47,969 nucleotides of DNA, taken from Aquicoccus porphyridii. Lineage in GTDB: Bacteria; Pseudomonadota; Alphaproteobacteria; Rhodobacterales; Rhodobacteraceae. The notes below the pieces were generated by a model that was not told the DNA's origin, made no database searches, and saw nothing but the letters and a program-made list of their open reading frames with translations. The translations under genes and the position numbers were made by a program. The stretch spans positions 2,013-49,981 of the forward strand of contig NZ_VINQ01000023.1 in NCBI RefSeq assembly GCF_008369105.1, given 5' to 3'. Shown here piece after piece: positions 25,508 through 34,209 of this stretch (the first letter of the stretch is position 1; each line of letters starts with the position of its first letter).

Positions 25508-26560
25508 TTAACCTTCCCCGCCCCGGCCTGCGCAAACCGGGCAATCGGGGCGCGGCTTGAGGCGCATCTTGCGGCTTTCACCATGCAACCCGTCAAAGAT
25601 CATCATCTGACCGCGCAGGGTCTCGCCCGCCCCGGTGATCGCCTTCACCGCCTCCAGCGCCATCATCGACCCGACCACCCCGGGCAAGGGCGAAACCACC
25701 CCCGCCTCGGCACAGGAGGGCGCCAGTTCGGGCGCCGGGGCCTCGGGAAAAATGCATTGATAACAAGGGCCTCCACGCGCCGGGTCGAACAGGGAAACCT
25801 GCCCCTCCCACTGCGCGATCGCCCCCGAAATGAGCGGCTTGCCCGCATCGACACAGGTCCGGTTGGCCAGGTATCGGGTATCGAAATTGTCGGTCCCGTC
25901 GATCACCAGGTCATAGTCCGCAAAAAGCGCCCCGGCGATCTCCCCGGTCAGCCGCCGCTGATAGGGCCGAACCTCGACATAGGGGTTGAGCGCCTCCATC
26001 GCCTGCATCGCCGATTGCACCTTCGGCATCCCCGTCCGCCCATCCGTATGCACCACCTGCCGCTGCAGGTTCGACGCCTCCACCACGTCGTCGTCAATCA
26101 CCCCGATCCGCCCCACGCCCGCCGCCGCGAGATAAAGCAGAACCGGCGATCCCAGCCCCCCGGCCCCGATCACCAACACCTTGGATTGCTTTAGCTTTTT
26201 TTGCCCCGGCCCGCCCAGTTCGCGCAGCACCACATGCCGCGCATAGCGGTTCAACTCCCCCGGAGCGAACACCCCCTGCGCCGGGGTTTCGGCCTCTTCA
26301 ACCGGCGCGGCCCGCCGCTTCAACCACGCCAGCCCCCGCATGTAGAGCCCCACCAGAGCCACCACTCCTCCAAGGATCAGCCACCCCTCCGGCCCGCCCC
26401 CGGTCGCCACGCGCAGGGGATGCGCATCGGGAAAAACCAGCTGAATTACCAGAACCGCAATATAAACCAATGCGATAAGGGACCAGACCACCCCGCCGGG
26501 CAGGCGCAGCGCACGGCCCATGCCCCAGACCACCGCCATGATCCCCAGTACCGCCAGCAT
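25508..26560 (-). CDS. MoeB/ThiF/HesA-type E1-like adenylyltransferase with N-terminal membrane anchor
   Basis: This is a 350-residue protein. The C-terminal 250 residues are a ThiF/MoeB domain: RYARHVVLRELGGPGQKKL, nucleotide-binding VLVIGAGGLGSPVLLYLAAA at about 122-142, DDVVEASNLQRQV, a Cys in APSCAEAGVVSPLPG, and zinc cysteines in CYQC and CPVC. MoeB adenylates the C-terminus of the MoaD sulfur carrier for molybdopterin synthesis; ThiF does the same for ThiS. The first about 85 residues hold three hydrophobic segments ([46 protein letters not shown]), which is not standard for MoeB. The ATG overlaps the dut stop by one base. Confidence 0.88.
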   Translation of the reverse strand: MLAVLGIMAVVWGMGRALRLPGGVVWSLIALVYIAVLVIQLVFPDAHPLRVATGGGPEGWLILGGVVALVGLYMRGLAWLKRRAAPVEEAETPAQGVFAPGELNRYARHVVLRELGGPGQKKLKQSKVLVIGAGGLGSPVLLYLAAAGVGRIGVIDDDVVEASNLQRQVVHTDGRTGMPKVQSAMQAMEALNPYVEVRPYQRRLTGEIAGALFADYDLVIDGTDNFDTRYLANRTCVDAGKPLISGAIAQWEGQVSLFDPARGGPCYQCIFPEAPAPELAPSCAEAGVVSPLPGVVGSMMALEAVKAITGAGETLRGQMMIFDGLHGESRKMRLKPRPDCPVCAGRGGEG

Positions 26561-27015
26561 CAGCCTCGGCCTGTCGAGCCGAACCCGCCCCCGCCGCGCG
26601 CCGTCTCGCTCAACCTGTCCACCAGAACGAAACCCGCCTGCACCACCGGCGCGACAACCATCTGCGCGATCCGCTCGCCATGGGCGACTTCGAAAACCTC
26701 CTGCCCCGCATTCATCACGATCACGCCCAATGCCCCGCGGTAATCGCTGTCAATCGTGCCGGGGCTGTTGGGCAGCGTAATCCCATGCTTGAGCGCCAGC
26801 CCCGAACGCGGTCGCAGCTGCACCTCGTAACCGACTGGAATCTCGATCCTTAATCCGGTCGGAATCAACGCCCTCTGGCCCGGCTCCAGCACCACGCGCC
26901 CCCGCTCCTGCAGGTTCGCGCGCAGGTCCGCGCCTGCCGCGCCCGGCGTTTCATAGGCCGGAAGCGGCACGTCCCGATCCGCCCCCTCAACCCAACTCAA
27001 CCTGACTTGAACCAC
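26560..27015 (-). CDS. dut: dUTP diphosphatase
   Basis: This 151-residue trimeric dUTPase hydrolyses dUTP to dUMP and pyrophosphate. The five family motifs are visible: AGADLRANL (1), [11 protein letters not shown] (2), [17 protein letters not shown] (3), GERIAQMVV (4), and the C-terminal [10 protein letters not shown] (5). The start codon is GTG at 27015 (protein VVQVRLSW). It follows coaBC after 42 bases and overlaps the moeB-like gene by one base. dut beside coaBC (dfp) is a widespread arrangement in proteobacteria. Confidence 0.95.
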   Translation of the reverse strand: MVQVRLSWVEGADRDVPLPAYETPGAAGADLRANLQERGRVVLEPGQRALIPTGLRIEIPVGYEVQLRPRSGLALKHGITLPNSPGTIDSDYRGALGVIVMNAGQEVFEVAHGERIAQMVVAPVVQAGFVLVDRLSETARGGGGFGSTGRG

Positions 27016-27057
27016 GCCTTGCCTTTCATCTTTGCCGAAATACTCCCACCGAAGACA

Positions 27058-28260
27058 TCAACTCTCACGCGCCAGCGCCTCGGCGATCCGCACCGCCAGA
27101 CGCCGCGCAACCTCGTCCTTGCCCATACGCGGCCAATCCTCGACCCCACCCTCGGAAATCAGATGCACCGCGTTCTCCGTCCCGCCCATGATCCCGGTTT
27201 CCGGGCGCACATCATTGGCCACGATCCAGTCACACCCCTTGCGCAGCCGCTTGGCCTGCGCATTCCCGATCACATCACAGGTCTCGGCGGCGAACCCCAC
27301 CACCAGCCCCGGACGGCCCTCACTCATCTGGCTGACCGTGGCCAGGATATCCGGGTTCTCGATGAATTCGAGCGTGGGCAATTTTCCCTTTTCTTTCTTG
27401 ATCTTCGACCCGCTCGCCACCTTCACCCGCCAATCGGCCACCGCCGCCGCGAACACCCCTGCATCGACCGGAAGCGCATCCTGAACCGCGCCAAGCATCT
27501 CTTGCGCGCTCTCCACCTCGACCATTTCGCACCCTACCGGGCGCGGCGCATCGGCCGGGCCGGTCACGAACACCACCTCGGCCCCCAGCGCGACCAGCGC
27601 CTTGGCAATCGCCGTGCCCTGTGCGCCCGACGACCGGTTGGCGATGTATCGCACTGGGTCGATCGGCTCATGCGTGGGCCCCGATGTCACCAGAACCCGC
27701 TTGCCCCGCAATGGCCCGTCGCCCATCGCCTGCTCAATCGCCGCGACGATCTCCATCGGCTCCGACATCCGCCCCGGCCCGTGCTCGCCACAGGCCATGT
27801 CGCCCGCGTTCGGGCCGACAAAGCGCACGCCATCGCCCTTGAGCAGCGTGATATTGCGCTGCGTGGCGGGGTGCTCATACATCCGCACATTCATCGCCGG
27901 AGCGACCAGGACCGGCGTGTCCGTGGCCATCAACAGTGTCGAGGCCAGGTCATCCGCATGCCCCCCCGCCATCTTGGCCAGCAAATCCGCGGTCGCCGGG
28001 GCCACCACCACGAGATCGGCCACTCGGGAAAGCTGGATATGGCCCATTTCGGCCTCGGCGGTCAGATCGAACAGGTCGGAATGCACCGTCTCGCCCGCCA
28101 GCGCCGCAACCGAAAGCGGGGTCACGAACTCGCCCGCCGCGCGGGTCATCACCGGCGTCACCGCGGCCCCGCGCTCGCGCAGCCTGCGGATCAGGTCGAG
28201 GCATTTATAGGCCGCGATCCCGCCGCCGATGATCAGAAGAATACGTTTGCCGCCCAGCAT
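27058..28260 (-). CDS. coaBC: Phosphopantothenoylcysteine decarboxylase/phosphopantothenate-cysteine ligase
   Basis: This 400-residue bifunctional coenzyme A synthesis enzyme has an N-terminal flavoprotein CoaC half (LLIIGGGIAAYKCLDLIRRL, catalytic-region LVVAPATADLLAKMAGG and PAMNVRMYEHPATQ) and a C-terminal CoaB half (VTSGPTHEPIDPVRYIANRS, IKKEKGKLPTLEFIENPDIL). I chose the ATG at 28260 (MLGGKRIL), with GGGGAGG five bases upstream, over the GTG at 28281. It is the second gene of the minus-strand run chaN-coaBC-dut-moeB-like. Confidence 0.95.
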   Translation of the reverse strand: MLGGKRILLIIGGGIAAYKCLDLIRRLRERGAAVTPVMTRAAGEFVTPLSVAALAGETVHSDLFDLTAEAEMGHIQLSRVADLVVVAPATADLLAKMAGGHADDLASTLLMATDTPVLVAPAMNVRMYEHPATQRNITLLKGDGVRFVGPNAGDMACGEHGPGRMSEPMEIVAAIEQAMGDGPLRGKRVLVTSGPTHEPIDPVRYIANRSSGAQGTAIAKALVALGAEVVFVTGPADAPRPVGCEMVEVESAQEMLGAVQDALPVDAGVFAAAVADWRVKVASGSKIKKEKGKLPTLEFIENPDILATVSQMSEGRPGLVVGFAAETCDVIGNAQAKRLRKGCDWIVANDVRPETGIMGGTENAVHLISEGGVEDWPRMGKDEVARRLAVRIAEALARES

Positions 28261-28321
28261 CGCGACCTCCCCGGTGCTCACGCCACAGTGTTACGGTGGA
28301 AGGGGCGCGAAAACAATGGCA

Positions 28322-29116
28322 TCAGTCTTGCTTGCCAAACGCCGCGCACGGGTCTTCGCGCTCCGCCACTGGCACGTCTTCGACCACGTCGAACGCGCCC
28401 TCAACCCGGCCCTCTTCGGCAATGGCCAGCGAAAATACCGCCACGCCCCGTGCCGCGCGGCCCAGGTAGACCGGCATCCCCCAATCCTTGCGCGCATGAC
28501 CGTTTCCCGTGATCACCACCACCGGGCCCTCGGTCTCATCAAGTGCGACCAGCGTCTGGCGGGCCAGTTCCGCATCGCGCAGCCGTTGCAGATCGACCAT
28601 CGCCGGCAGCATCTCCTCGGGCAGCGCCTCGCAATGCACCTCGAACTGGAACCGTTCCCGTGCCGCCTGCTGATCGGCGTCCAGCGGCTGATCGAGGCCA
28701 TAAAGGGCCGCATCCCCTTGAAAGAACGCACTCACGCCCGCCTCCATCGCCTTGCGCGCCGCCCCGCGCGGCACCGCCGCCCCAAAGATGCGCGCCTCGG
28801 GCGCCGCCGTGAAAATCGGGTGATACATCGCGAAATCCGGCCAACCAGTCGCGGCCCAGCCCAGCGCCTGCGCAAGCGCCCCGGCGTCTTTGCGCAGATC
28901 CGGCGTGACCCGCCCGGCCTGCTCCGAGCTCAGCATCTCGAACACGATCGCCTTGGGTTGCAACGCCGCCACCAGTTCGGCCTGCCGCGTGTGGGCATGG
29001 GCGTTGTCATGCACCTCGCCGAGGATGACCACATCCGCCGCGCGCATCTCCTGCGGCACCCCGGCCTGCGCGACGCTCGCGGCCCACGCCAACACCGCGA
29101 TGATCAACCCTCTCAT
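28322..29116 (-). CDS. ChaN family haem-binding-type protein
   Basis: This 264-residue protein has a signal peptide (MRGLIIAVLAWAASVAQA). The ChaN core follows: VVILGEVHDNAHAHTRQAEL, IVFEMLSSEQAG, and VVITGNGHARKDWGMPVYL. ChaN proteins bind haem in the periplasm or at a membrane. There is no lipobox Cys near the signal end here, so it is probably a soluble periplasmic form. I chose the ATG at 29116 because GGAGGG precedes it by four bases. It is divergent from cobU. Confidence 0.86.
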   Translation of the reverse strand: MRGLIIAVLAWAASVAQAGVPQEMRAADVVILGEVHDNAHAHTRQAELVAALQPKAIVFEMLSSEQAGRVTPDLRKDAGALAQALGWAATGWPDFAMYHPIFTAAPEARIFGAAVPRGAARKAMEAGVSAFFQGDAALYGLDQPLDADQQAARERFQFEVHCEALPEEMLPAMVDLQRLRDAELARQTLVALDETEGPVVVITGNGHARKDWGMPVYLGRAARGVAVFSLAIAEEGRVEGAFDVVEDVPVAEREDPCAAFGKQD

Positions 29117-29169
29117 GCTTCCCTCCGCCATTGCACTCTGCTAACTCCGACCTGTTTAAGGAGACGCCC

Positions 29170-29691
29170 ATGCCTGCGCAACTGACCTTGGTTCTCGGCG
29201 GCATAGCCAGCGGCAAATCGGCCTTCGCCGAGGGGCTGGTGCGGCAATCGGGCAAGCCGATGATCTATCTCGCGACCGCCCAGGCCTTCGATGACGAGAT
29301 GACGCAAAAGATCGCGCGCCACCGCAAGGCAAGGGGCCCTGGCTGGCACACCATCGAGGAACCCCTCGCCGTGGCCCAGCGGCTGCGCGACATCGCGGCG
29401 GGTCATTGCGTGCTGCTCGATTGCGCGACCCTTTGGCTCTCCAATCACCTGCTTTCCGATAGCGACCTTGAGGCCGAAACCCATGCACTCCTCGCCGGGC
29501 TCGCCGACTGCACCTCCGACCTGGTCGTGGTCTCGAACGAGGTCGGTCTCGCCGGGGTGCCGGATAACGCGCTGGCGCGGCGGTTCGCCAATGCGCAGGG
29601 CCGCCTCAATCAATCCATCGCCGCCCGCGCGGCACGGGTGATCCTCGTGACCGCCGGACTGCCGGTCACGCTCAAGGGCCCGGTGGCATGA
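29170..29691 (+). CDS. cobU: Bifunctional adenosylcobinamide kinase/guanylyltransferase
   Basis: This 173-residue enzyme phosphorylates adenosylcobinamide and then attaches GMP in the late cobalamin pathway. The P-loop LVLGGIASGKSAFAE is at the N-terminus. The GMP-binding region H-R-x-x-R is seen in IARHRKARGPGWHTIEEPL, and the DCATLWLSN and VVSNEVGLAGVP blocks are family-typical. The frame is open 39 bases upstream; the ATG at 29170 gives the expected MPAQLTLVLGG. It overlaps the histidine phosphatase gene by 4 bases. No other cob gene is in the window. Confidence 0.94.
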   Translation: MPAQLTLVLGGIASGKSAFAEGLVRQSGKPMIYLATAQAFDDEMTQKIARHRKARGPGWHTIEEPLAVAQRLRDIAAGHCVLLDCATLWLSNHLLSDSDLEAETHALLAGLADCTSDLVVVSNEVGLAGVPDNALARRFANAQGRLNQSIAARAARVILVTAGLPVTLKGPVA

Positions 29692-30260
29692 GCCGCATCT
29701 TCTGGGTGCGCCACGGGCCGACCCATGCGAAATCCATGGTCGGCTGGTCCGATCTGCCTGCGGACCTTTCGGATCGCGACCGCCTTGACCGTCTGGCCGA
29801 TTTCCTGCCGCGCGAGGCACCCGTCATTTCGTCGGATCTCATCCGCGCCACGGCCACCGCCGACGCCATCGCCCGCGACCGCCCGCGCCTGCCCCACGAT
29901 CCCGACCTGCGCGAGATGCATTTTGGCGCGTGGGAACTCAAACGCCATAACGAGATCGAGGACCAGGTCCATGCCCGCGCCTTCTGGGAAACTCCTGGCG
30001 ACCTCGGCCCACCCGGCGGCGAAAGCTGGAACACCCTGTCGGCCCGCGTCGACCGGGCCGTTAACCGCATCTTTAACCAATACCCCGAAAGTGACATCAT
30101 CGCGGTTGCCCATTTCGGCGTGATCCTGACACAACTGCAAAAGGCCCTCGGCCTCACCGCTTACGAGACATTTTCGTTCAAGATCGACAATCTTTCCGTG
30201 ACCGAACTCAATCGCACGAATACCGGCTGGCACGCCGAACGGGTCAATCACCTCCCCTGA
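29688..30260 (+). CDS. Histidine phosphatase family protein, possibly alpha-ribazole phosphatase (CobC)
   Basis: This is a 190-residue phosphoglycerate mutase-like enzyme: the RHG phospho-His motif in IFWVRHGPTHAKS, SSDLIRATATADAIA, LREMHFGAWELK, and the second catalytic His in VAHFGVI. The 4-base overlap with cobU suggests alpha-ribazole-5-phosphate phosphatase (CobC), the step that prepares the lower ligand of cobalamin. Sequence alone would also permit a generic phosphatase, so I leave the symbol blank. A pair of hairpins follows the stop (30261-30298). Confidence 0.85.
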   Translation: MSRIFWVRHGPTHAKSMVGWSDLPADLSDRDRLDRLADFLPREAPVISSDLIRATATADAIARDRPRLPHDPDLREMHFGAWELKRHNEIEDQVHARAFWETPGDLGPPGGESWNTLSARVDRAVNRIFNQYPESDIIAVAHFGVILTQLQKALGLTAYETFSFKIDNLSVTELNRTNTGWHAERVNHLP

Positions 30261-30298
30261 CGCGCCTTCGCGCGTGGCGCGAAAGGACGTGCCTTTCG
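30261..30298 (+). terminator. Hairpins after the histidine phosphatase gene
   Basis: CGCGCC (30261-30266) pairs with GGCGCG (30276-30281). Overlapping it, CGAAAGG (30280-30286) pairs with CCTTTCG (30292-30298) and is followed by AAAACC. The two stems are mutually exclusive at one base pair. This is a probable transcript end. Confidence 0.5.
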
Positions 30299-30314
30299 AA
30301 AACCCCATTCCGAA

Positions 30315-30363
30315 TTAACCATTCGTAAACCGTCCGCACGCTACGGGTTAACCAAGTTTAACC
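30315..30363 (+). promoter_or_regulatory. CtrA-like boxes upstream of comM
   Basis: TTAA (30348-30351), six bases, TTAACC (30358-30363) is close to the CtrA consensus TTAA-N7-TTAAC, here with N6. A second imperfect box begins at TTAACC (30315-30320), followed after N7 by TAAAC. Both lie within 65 bases of the comM ATG. CtrA control of DNA-uptake genes is known in Rhodobacter capsulatus; here it is inferred. Confidence 0.5.
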
Positions 30364-30379
30364 AAGCCTCGGGGTCAGA

Positions 30380-31894
30380 ATGGTCGCTCGCACCTACACG
30401 GTTGCCTTCGAAGGGGTCGAGGCGCGCAATGTCGAGGTGCAATGCGCCGTCACCCCGGGCATCCCCGCCTTCTCCATCGTCGGCCTGCCCGACAAGGCGG
30501 TGAGCGAAGCGCGCGACCGGGTGCGCACCGCGCTCAATTCCATGGCCATTGCCTTGCCGTCGAAGCGCATCACCGTCAATCTCTCGCCCGCCGACATCCC
30601 CAAGGAAGGCAGCCATTTCGACCTGCCCATCGCGCTCGCCCTGCTCGCGGCGCTCGAAATCGTTCCGCCCGATGCGGTGGAGGCGGCCACCTCACTCGGG
30701 GAATTGTCGCTCGACGGCTGTCTCATCCCCGTCGTGGGCGCGCTCCCCGCCGCCATGGCCGCCGCCGAAGCGGACCGCATCCTCCTCTGCCCCGACGCTT
30801 CGGGGGCCGAGGCCGCATGGGTCGGTGCAACCCAGGTGATCGCGGCCGCGCGACTTTCGGACATGGTGCGCCACCTTACCGGTCAGAGCCCGCTTTCGCC
30901 CGCCGAACCCGGCGAGGTCAAGGAGGCGCCGCATGCCCGCGACCTGCGCGACGTCAAGGGGCAGGAACGGGCCAAGCGTGCCATCGAGATCGCCGCCGCC
31001 GGGCGCCATCACCTGATCATGGTCGGCACGCCGGGCTCGGGCAAGTCGATGCTGGCCGCCCGGATTCCCACGATCCTGCCGCCGCTCGATCCCGGCGAGG
31101 CGCTCGAAACCTCGATGATCCATTCACTGGCCGGGCTTCTCGACGAGGGCGGCATTTCACGCAGCCGCCCGTTTCGCGAACCTCATCACACCGCCTCCAT
31201 GGCCGCCATTGTCGGGGGCGGGCGGCATGCAAAACCCGGCGAAATCAGCCTCGCCCATAACGGCGTGCTCTTCATGGACGAATTCCCCGAGTTCGCCCGC
31301 GCCGTTCTCGAAACCCTGCGCCAGCCGATCGAAACCGGCGAGGTGATGATCGCCCGCGCCAACGCACATGTGAAATACCCCTGCAAATTCATGCTGGTCG
31401 CCGCGGCAAACCCCTGTAAATGCGGCTATCTTTCCGATCCCGCCCGGGCCTGCGCGCGGGTGCCGCAATGTGGCGAGGACTATCTCGGCCGCATTTCCGG
31501 CCCGCTCATGGACCGGTTCGACTTGCGCGTCGAGGTGCCGCCCGTCGCCTTCACCGATCTCGACCTACCCGCTTCGGGTGACGACTCCCGCGCGGTCGCT
31601 GCCCGCGTCGCCATCGCCCGCACCCGTCAGGCCGAACGCTTTGCCGATCACCCCGGCACGCGGCTCAATTCCGATGTCGAGGGTGCCCTGCTCGAAGAAA
31701 TCGCCACGCCCGACGCCGAGGGGCGTGCGCTCCTGACCCGCGTCGCCGAGCGCTTCGGCCTCTCGGCCCGCGGCTATCACCGGGTGTTGCGCGTCGCCCG
31801 CACCATTGCCGATCTCGATGGTTCAGACGAGGTCCACCGCCCGCATGTCGCAGAAGCGGTCAGCTATCGCATCACCGCTCTGAAAGAGAGTTGA
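30380..31894 (+). CDS. comM: YifB/ComM family Mg-chelatase-like AAA+ ATPase
   Basis: This 504-residue protein has the ComM plan: an N-terminal Lon-protease-like fold (VEVQCAVTPGIPAFSIVGLP, KRITVNLSPADIPKEG), then an AAA+ domain with Walker A GTPGSGKSMLAARIPTILPP, Walker B GVLFMDEFPEF, and the zinc-type AANPCKCGYLSDP, then a C-terminal Mg-chelatase-related helical domain. ComM is a hexameric helicase promoting branch migration during natural transformation, and it is also needed for gene-transfer-agent uptake in relatives. The CtrA-like boxes upstream fit that role. Its end overlaps the convergent hydrolase gene by 23 bases. Confidence 0.94.
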   Translation: MVARTYTVAFEGVEARNVEVQCAVTPGIPAFSIVGLPDKAVSEARDRVRTALNSMAIALPSKRITVNLSPADIPKEGSHFDLPIALALLAALEIVPPDAVEAATSLGELSLDGCLIPVVGALPAAMAAAEADRILLCPDASGAEAAWVGATQVIAAARLSDMVRHLTGQSPLSPAEPGEVKEAPHARDLRDVKGQERAKRAIEIAAAGRHHLIMVGTPGSGKSMLAARIPTILPPLDPGEALETSMIHSLAGLLDEGGISRSRPFREPHHTASMAAIVGGGRHAKPGEISLAHNGVLFMDEFPEFARAVLETLRQPIETGEVMIARANAHVKYPCKFMLVAAANPCKCGYLSDPARACARVPQCGEDYLGRISGPLMDRFDLRVEVPPVAFTDLDLPASGDDSRAVAARVAIARTRQAERFADHPGTRLNSDVEGALLEEIATPDAEGRALLTRVAERFGLSARGYHRVLRVARTIADLDGSDEVHRPHVAEAVSYRITALKES

Positions 31895-32771
31895 TCCAGC
31901 GCGCCAAGCCCCGCAGCGTCGCCATGGCCTCGGGCAGAAAGGGCTGGAAGATCGGCCAGACATGCGGCAGATCATGCTCCAGCACAGCCTCGACCACCAC
32001 GCCCTGATCCCGCATCCGCTCGGCAATACGCAGAGTATCATCGCGCAGGATCTCGGTGTCCCCCACGGTAAGCCAGACCGGTGGCGCTCCGGCGAAATCG
32101 GCAAGAAGCGGCGACGCACGCGGGTCCTGCACTTCACCCTGCGGCAGATACATCTCGGTCACCTCGTCAAATCTGCCCGGTGGCAACATCACATCGGCGT
32201 GCGCATTCTCCTCGATACTGGCCCCTGAAAAACTCAGATCGGTCAGTGGGGAAAACGCGAACAGACCCTTCGGCAGGGTCTCACCCTGTCGCAATATCTC
32301 TCCAAGCAAGGCCAGCGCCAGCCCTCCACCAGCACTATCCCCCCCCAGAATCACGCCCCCCGGCCGCCCGGCCACCGCGCGGTATGTGCTCAAGGCATCC
32401 TCAACCGCCACCGGAAACGGATGCTCGGGCGCAAGGCGATACTGGGGCAAACAGGCTGGCAGACCGCTCAACCCCGAAACCCGCGCCAACATCGCCCGAT
32501 GCGTGCGCGGCGAGCCAAAGACATAGCCACCCCCATGAAAATAAAGCAGGATCGGTCCCGCGCCTCGCGCCACACCCGGCCCCGACACCCATTCGACCGG
32601 CACCCCGTTCAGATGATCGGCCTGCACCCGGCTACCCCGCGGGGCATGAAAGAACAGCCGCGCCTTGAACTCGAACGAGCGCCGCAATTTCTCATGCGAC
32701 CGCGCCCGTGCAAGCTGCCGTTTCTCGAAAAGCCGCAGACCGCGGTTCAGGATCTGCCGGACAAGGCTCAC
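31872..32771 (-). CDS. Alpha/beta hydrolase, hormone-sensitive-lipase-type
   Basis: This 299-residue esterase has the oxyanion-hole motif [17 protein letters not shown] and the nucleophile elbow [14 protein letters not shown]. The Asp and His of the triad are probably in [12 protein letters not shown] and [11 protein letters not shown]. It should hydrolyse short acyl esters; the natural substrate is unknown. The start is GTG at 32771, overlapping the gshB stop as GTGA. It is the last gene of the minus-strand series, tail-to-tail with comM. Confidence 0.9.
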   Translation of the reverse strand: MSLVRQILNRGLRLFEKRQLARARSHEKLRRSFEFKARLFFHAPRGSRVQADHLNGVPVEWVSGPGVARGAGPILLYFHGGGYVFGSPRTHRAMLARVSGLSGLPACLPQYRLAPEHPFPVAVEDALSTYRAVAGRPGGVILGGDSAGGGLALALLGEILRQGETLPKGLFAFSPLTDLSFSGASIEENAHADVMLPPGRFDEVTEMYLPQGEVQDPRASPLLADFAGAPPVWLTVGDTEILRDDTLRIAERMRDQGVVVEAVLEHDLPHVWPIFQPFLPEAMATLRGLARWINSLSER

Positions 32772-33703
32772 GCCCGGCGCGCCTCGATCGCCTCCCAGAT
32801 CCGCCCCGCCACGTTGATCCCGTCGAAGCGTTCAAGTTCCTGAATGCCGGTGGGCGAGGTCACGTTGATCTCGGTCAGGTAGTCCCCGATCACGTCGATC
32901 CCCACGAAGATCTGCCCCTTTTCGCGCAAAAGCGGGCCGATCCGGTCACAGATTTCGCGGTCACGCGGACTCAGTTCTATCTTTTCAGGCCGCCCGCCCA
33001 CATGCATGTTGGACCGCGTCTCGCCCTCGGCCGGCACCCGGTTGATCGCGCCGATCGGCTCCCCGTCAACCAGAATCACGCGCTTGTCCCCGTTCGAGAC
33101 ATCGGGCAGGAACTTCTGCGCAATCAACGGCTCGCGCGAAAAGCCGGTGAACATCTCATGCAGGCTCGACAGGTTTCGATCGCTCTCGGTAAGGCGAAAC
33201 ACACCCGCCCCGCCATTGCCGTAAAGCGGCTTGAGGATGATGTCGCCATGCTTGTCCTTGAACGACCGGATCGTGTCGAGATCCCGGGCGATGGTGGTGG
33301 GCGGCGTCAGGTCCGGAAAGTCGAGAACCAACAGTTTCTCGGGATAATTGCGCACCCAGAACGGATCATTCACCACCAGCGTCTTGGGCGTCAGGCGCTG
33401 CAACAGATGCGTGGTCGTGATGTAGAACATGTCGAACGGCGGGTCCTGTCGCAGCCAGATGACATCGAAATCGGCCAGATCGACCACCTGCCGCTCCCCG
33501 AGCCGAAAATGATCTCCCCTGACCCTTTGCACCTCCAGCGGCCAGCCCTTCGCCGTCACCCGCCCCCCCTGATAGGACAGGTGATCCGGTGTATAATAGA
33601 AAAGTTCGTGCCCCCGCGCCTGTGCCTCCTCGGCGATTCGGAACGTGCTGTCCGCGTCGATATCGATCGGCCCGATCGGGTCCATCTGGATTGCGATCTT
33701 CAT
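32768..33703 (-). CDS. gshB: Glutathione synthase
   Basis: This 311-residue ATP-grasp enzyme joins gamma-glutamylcysteine and glycine. The N-terminus [20 protein letters not shown], central [31 protein letters not shown] (glycine-rich ATP-grasp loop) and C-terminal [20 protein letters not shown] (metal site) are family-typical. GGGAGCGGCGC lies just upstream of the ATG at 33703. It precedes the hydrolase with a 4-base overlap and follows yraN after 89 bases. Confidence 0.96.
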   Translation of the reverse strand: MKIAIQMDPIGPIDIDADSTFRIAEEAQARGHELFYYTPDHLSYQGGRVTAKGWPLEVQRVRGDHFRLGERQVVDLADFDVIWLRQDPPFDMFYITTTHLLQRLTPKTLVVNDPFWVRNYPEKLLVLDFPDLTPPTTIARDLDTIRSFKDKHGDIILKPLYGNGGAGVFRLTESDRNLSSLHEMFTGFSREPLIAQKFLPDVSNGDKRVILVDGEPIGAINRVPAEGETRSNMHVGGRPEKIELSPRDREICDRIGPLLREKGQIFVGIDVIGDYLTEINVTSPTGIQELERFDGINVAGRIWEAIEARRA

Positions 33704-33792
33704 GCGCCGCTCCCTTGCTCAGCTGCTCGAGGTCAACCCCTTACATGGCCCAAGCCCGCGACCAGCGCAATCCTCACCAACCGGTCCGGCGC

Positions 33793-34209
33793 TCAGAAAT
33801 CCGAAAGCGCGTTCTCCACGATTTCGATCACGCCTTGCCCATCGACCAGCGCCACATCCAGACGCATCTCGGTCAATTCTCCCCGCGGTTCCCGGCCCAG
33901 GAATTCCTGCGCCGTCATCATGATCCGCCTGACTTGCGCAGGGCGCAGGCTTTCGGCGGCACGCGCATGGGTCGGCGCGGATTTCACCTCGACAAAAACC
34001 ACGGCATCGCCGTCGCGCAGAACAAGGTCGATCTCGCCCCGGGACCCGCGCCAGCGCCGATGAGCAAGCTGCAACCCGCGCAGCTCGTAATACCGCGCCA
34101 CCTGTTCCTCGGCCAAAGCCCCGGCGATATAGGCGCGCCGACCACGTCGTTTGCGGGCAGGCGTCGACATCGCTCCGGCAAAGGTCTCATCCCTGACCTC
34201 AGCCATCAT
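33793..34209 (-). CDS. YraN family (UPF0102) nuclease-like protein
   Basis: This 138-residue protein has the UPF0102 core: GALAEEQVARYYELRGLQLA, RGSRGEIDLVLRDGDAVVFV and EVKSAPTHARAAESL. This is a PD-(D/E)xK-like arrangement (E..D..EVK) of a Holliday-junction-resolvase-type fold; the activity is not established for the family as far as I know. The ATG at 34209 overlaps the rsmI stop (ATGATG/TGA). A later Met (MSTPARKRRG) is a possible alternative start. Linkage to rsmI is common in proteobacteria. Confidence 0.87.
   Translation of the reverse strand: MMAEVRDETFAGAMSTPARKRRGRRAYIAGALAEEQVARYYELRGLQLAHRRWRGSRGEIDLVLRDGDAVVFVEVKSAPTHARAAESLRPAQVRRIMMTAQEFLGREPRGELTEMRLDVALVDGQGVIEIVENALSDF

Noticed and set aside
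24569-26194. 541-residue plus-strand open frame across the M3 peptidase and moeB-like genes
   Set aside because: It spans two real minus-strand genes and their intergenic gap, with Arg/His/Pro-rich composition and no motif.
27007-28512. 501-residue plus-strand open frame opposite coaBC
   Set aside because: It is antisense to coaBC and part of chaN. No recognisable domain.
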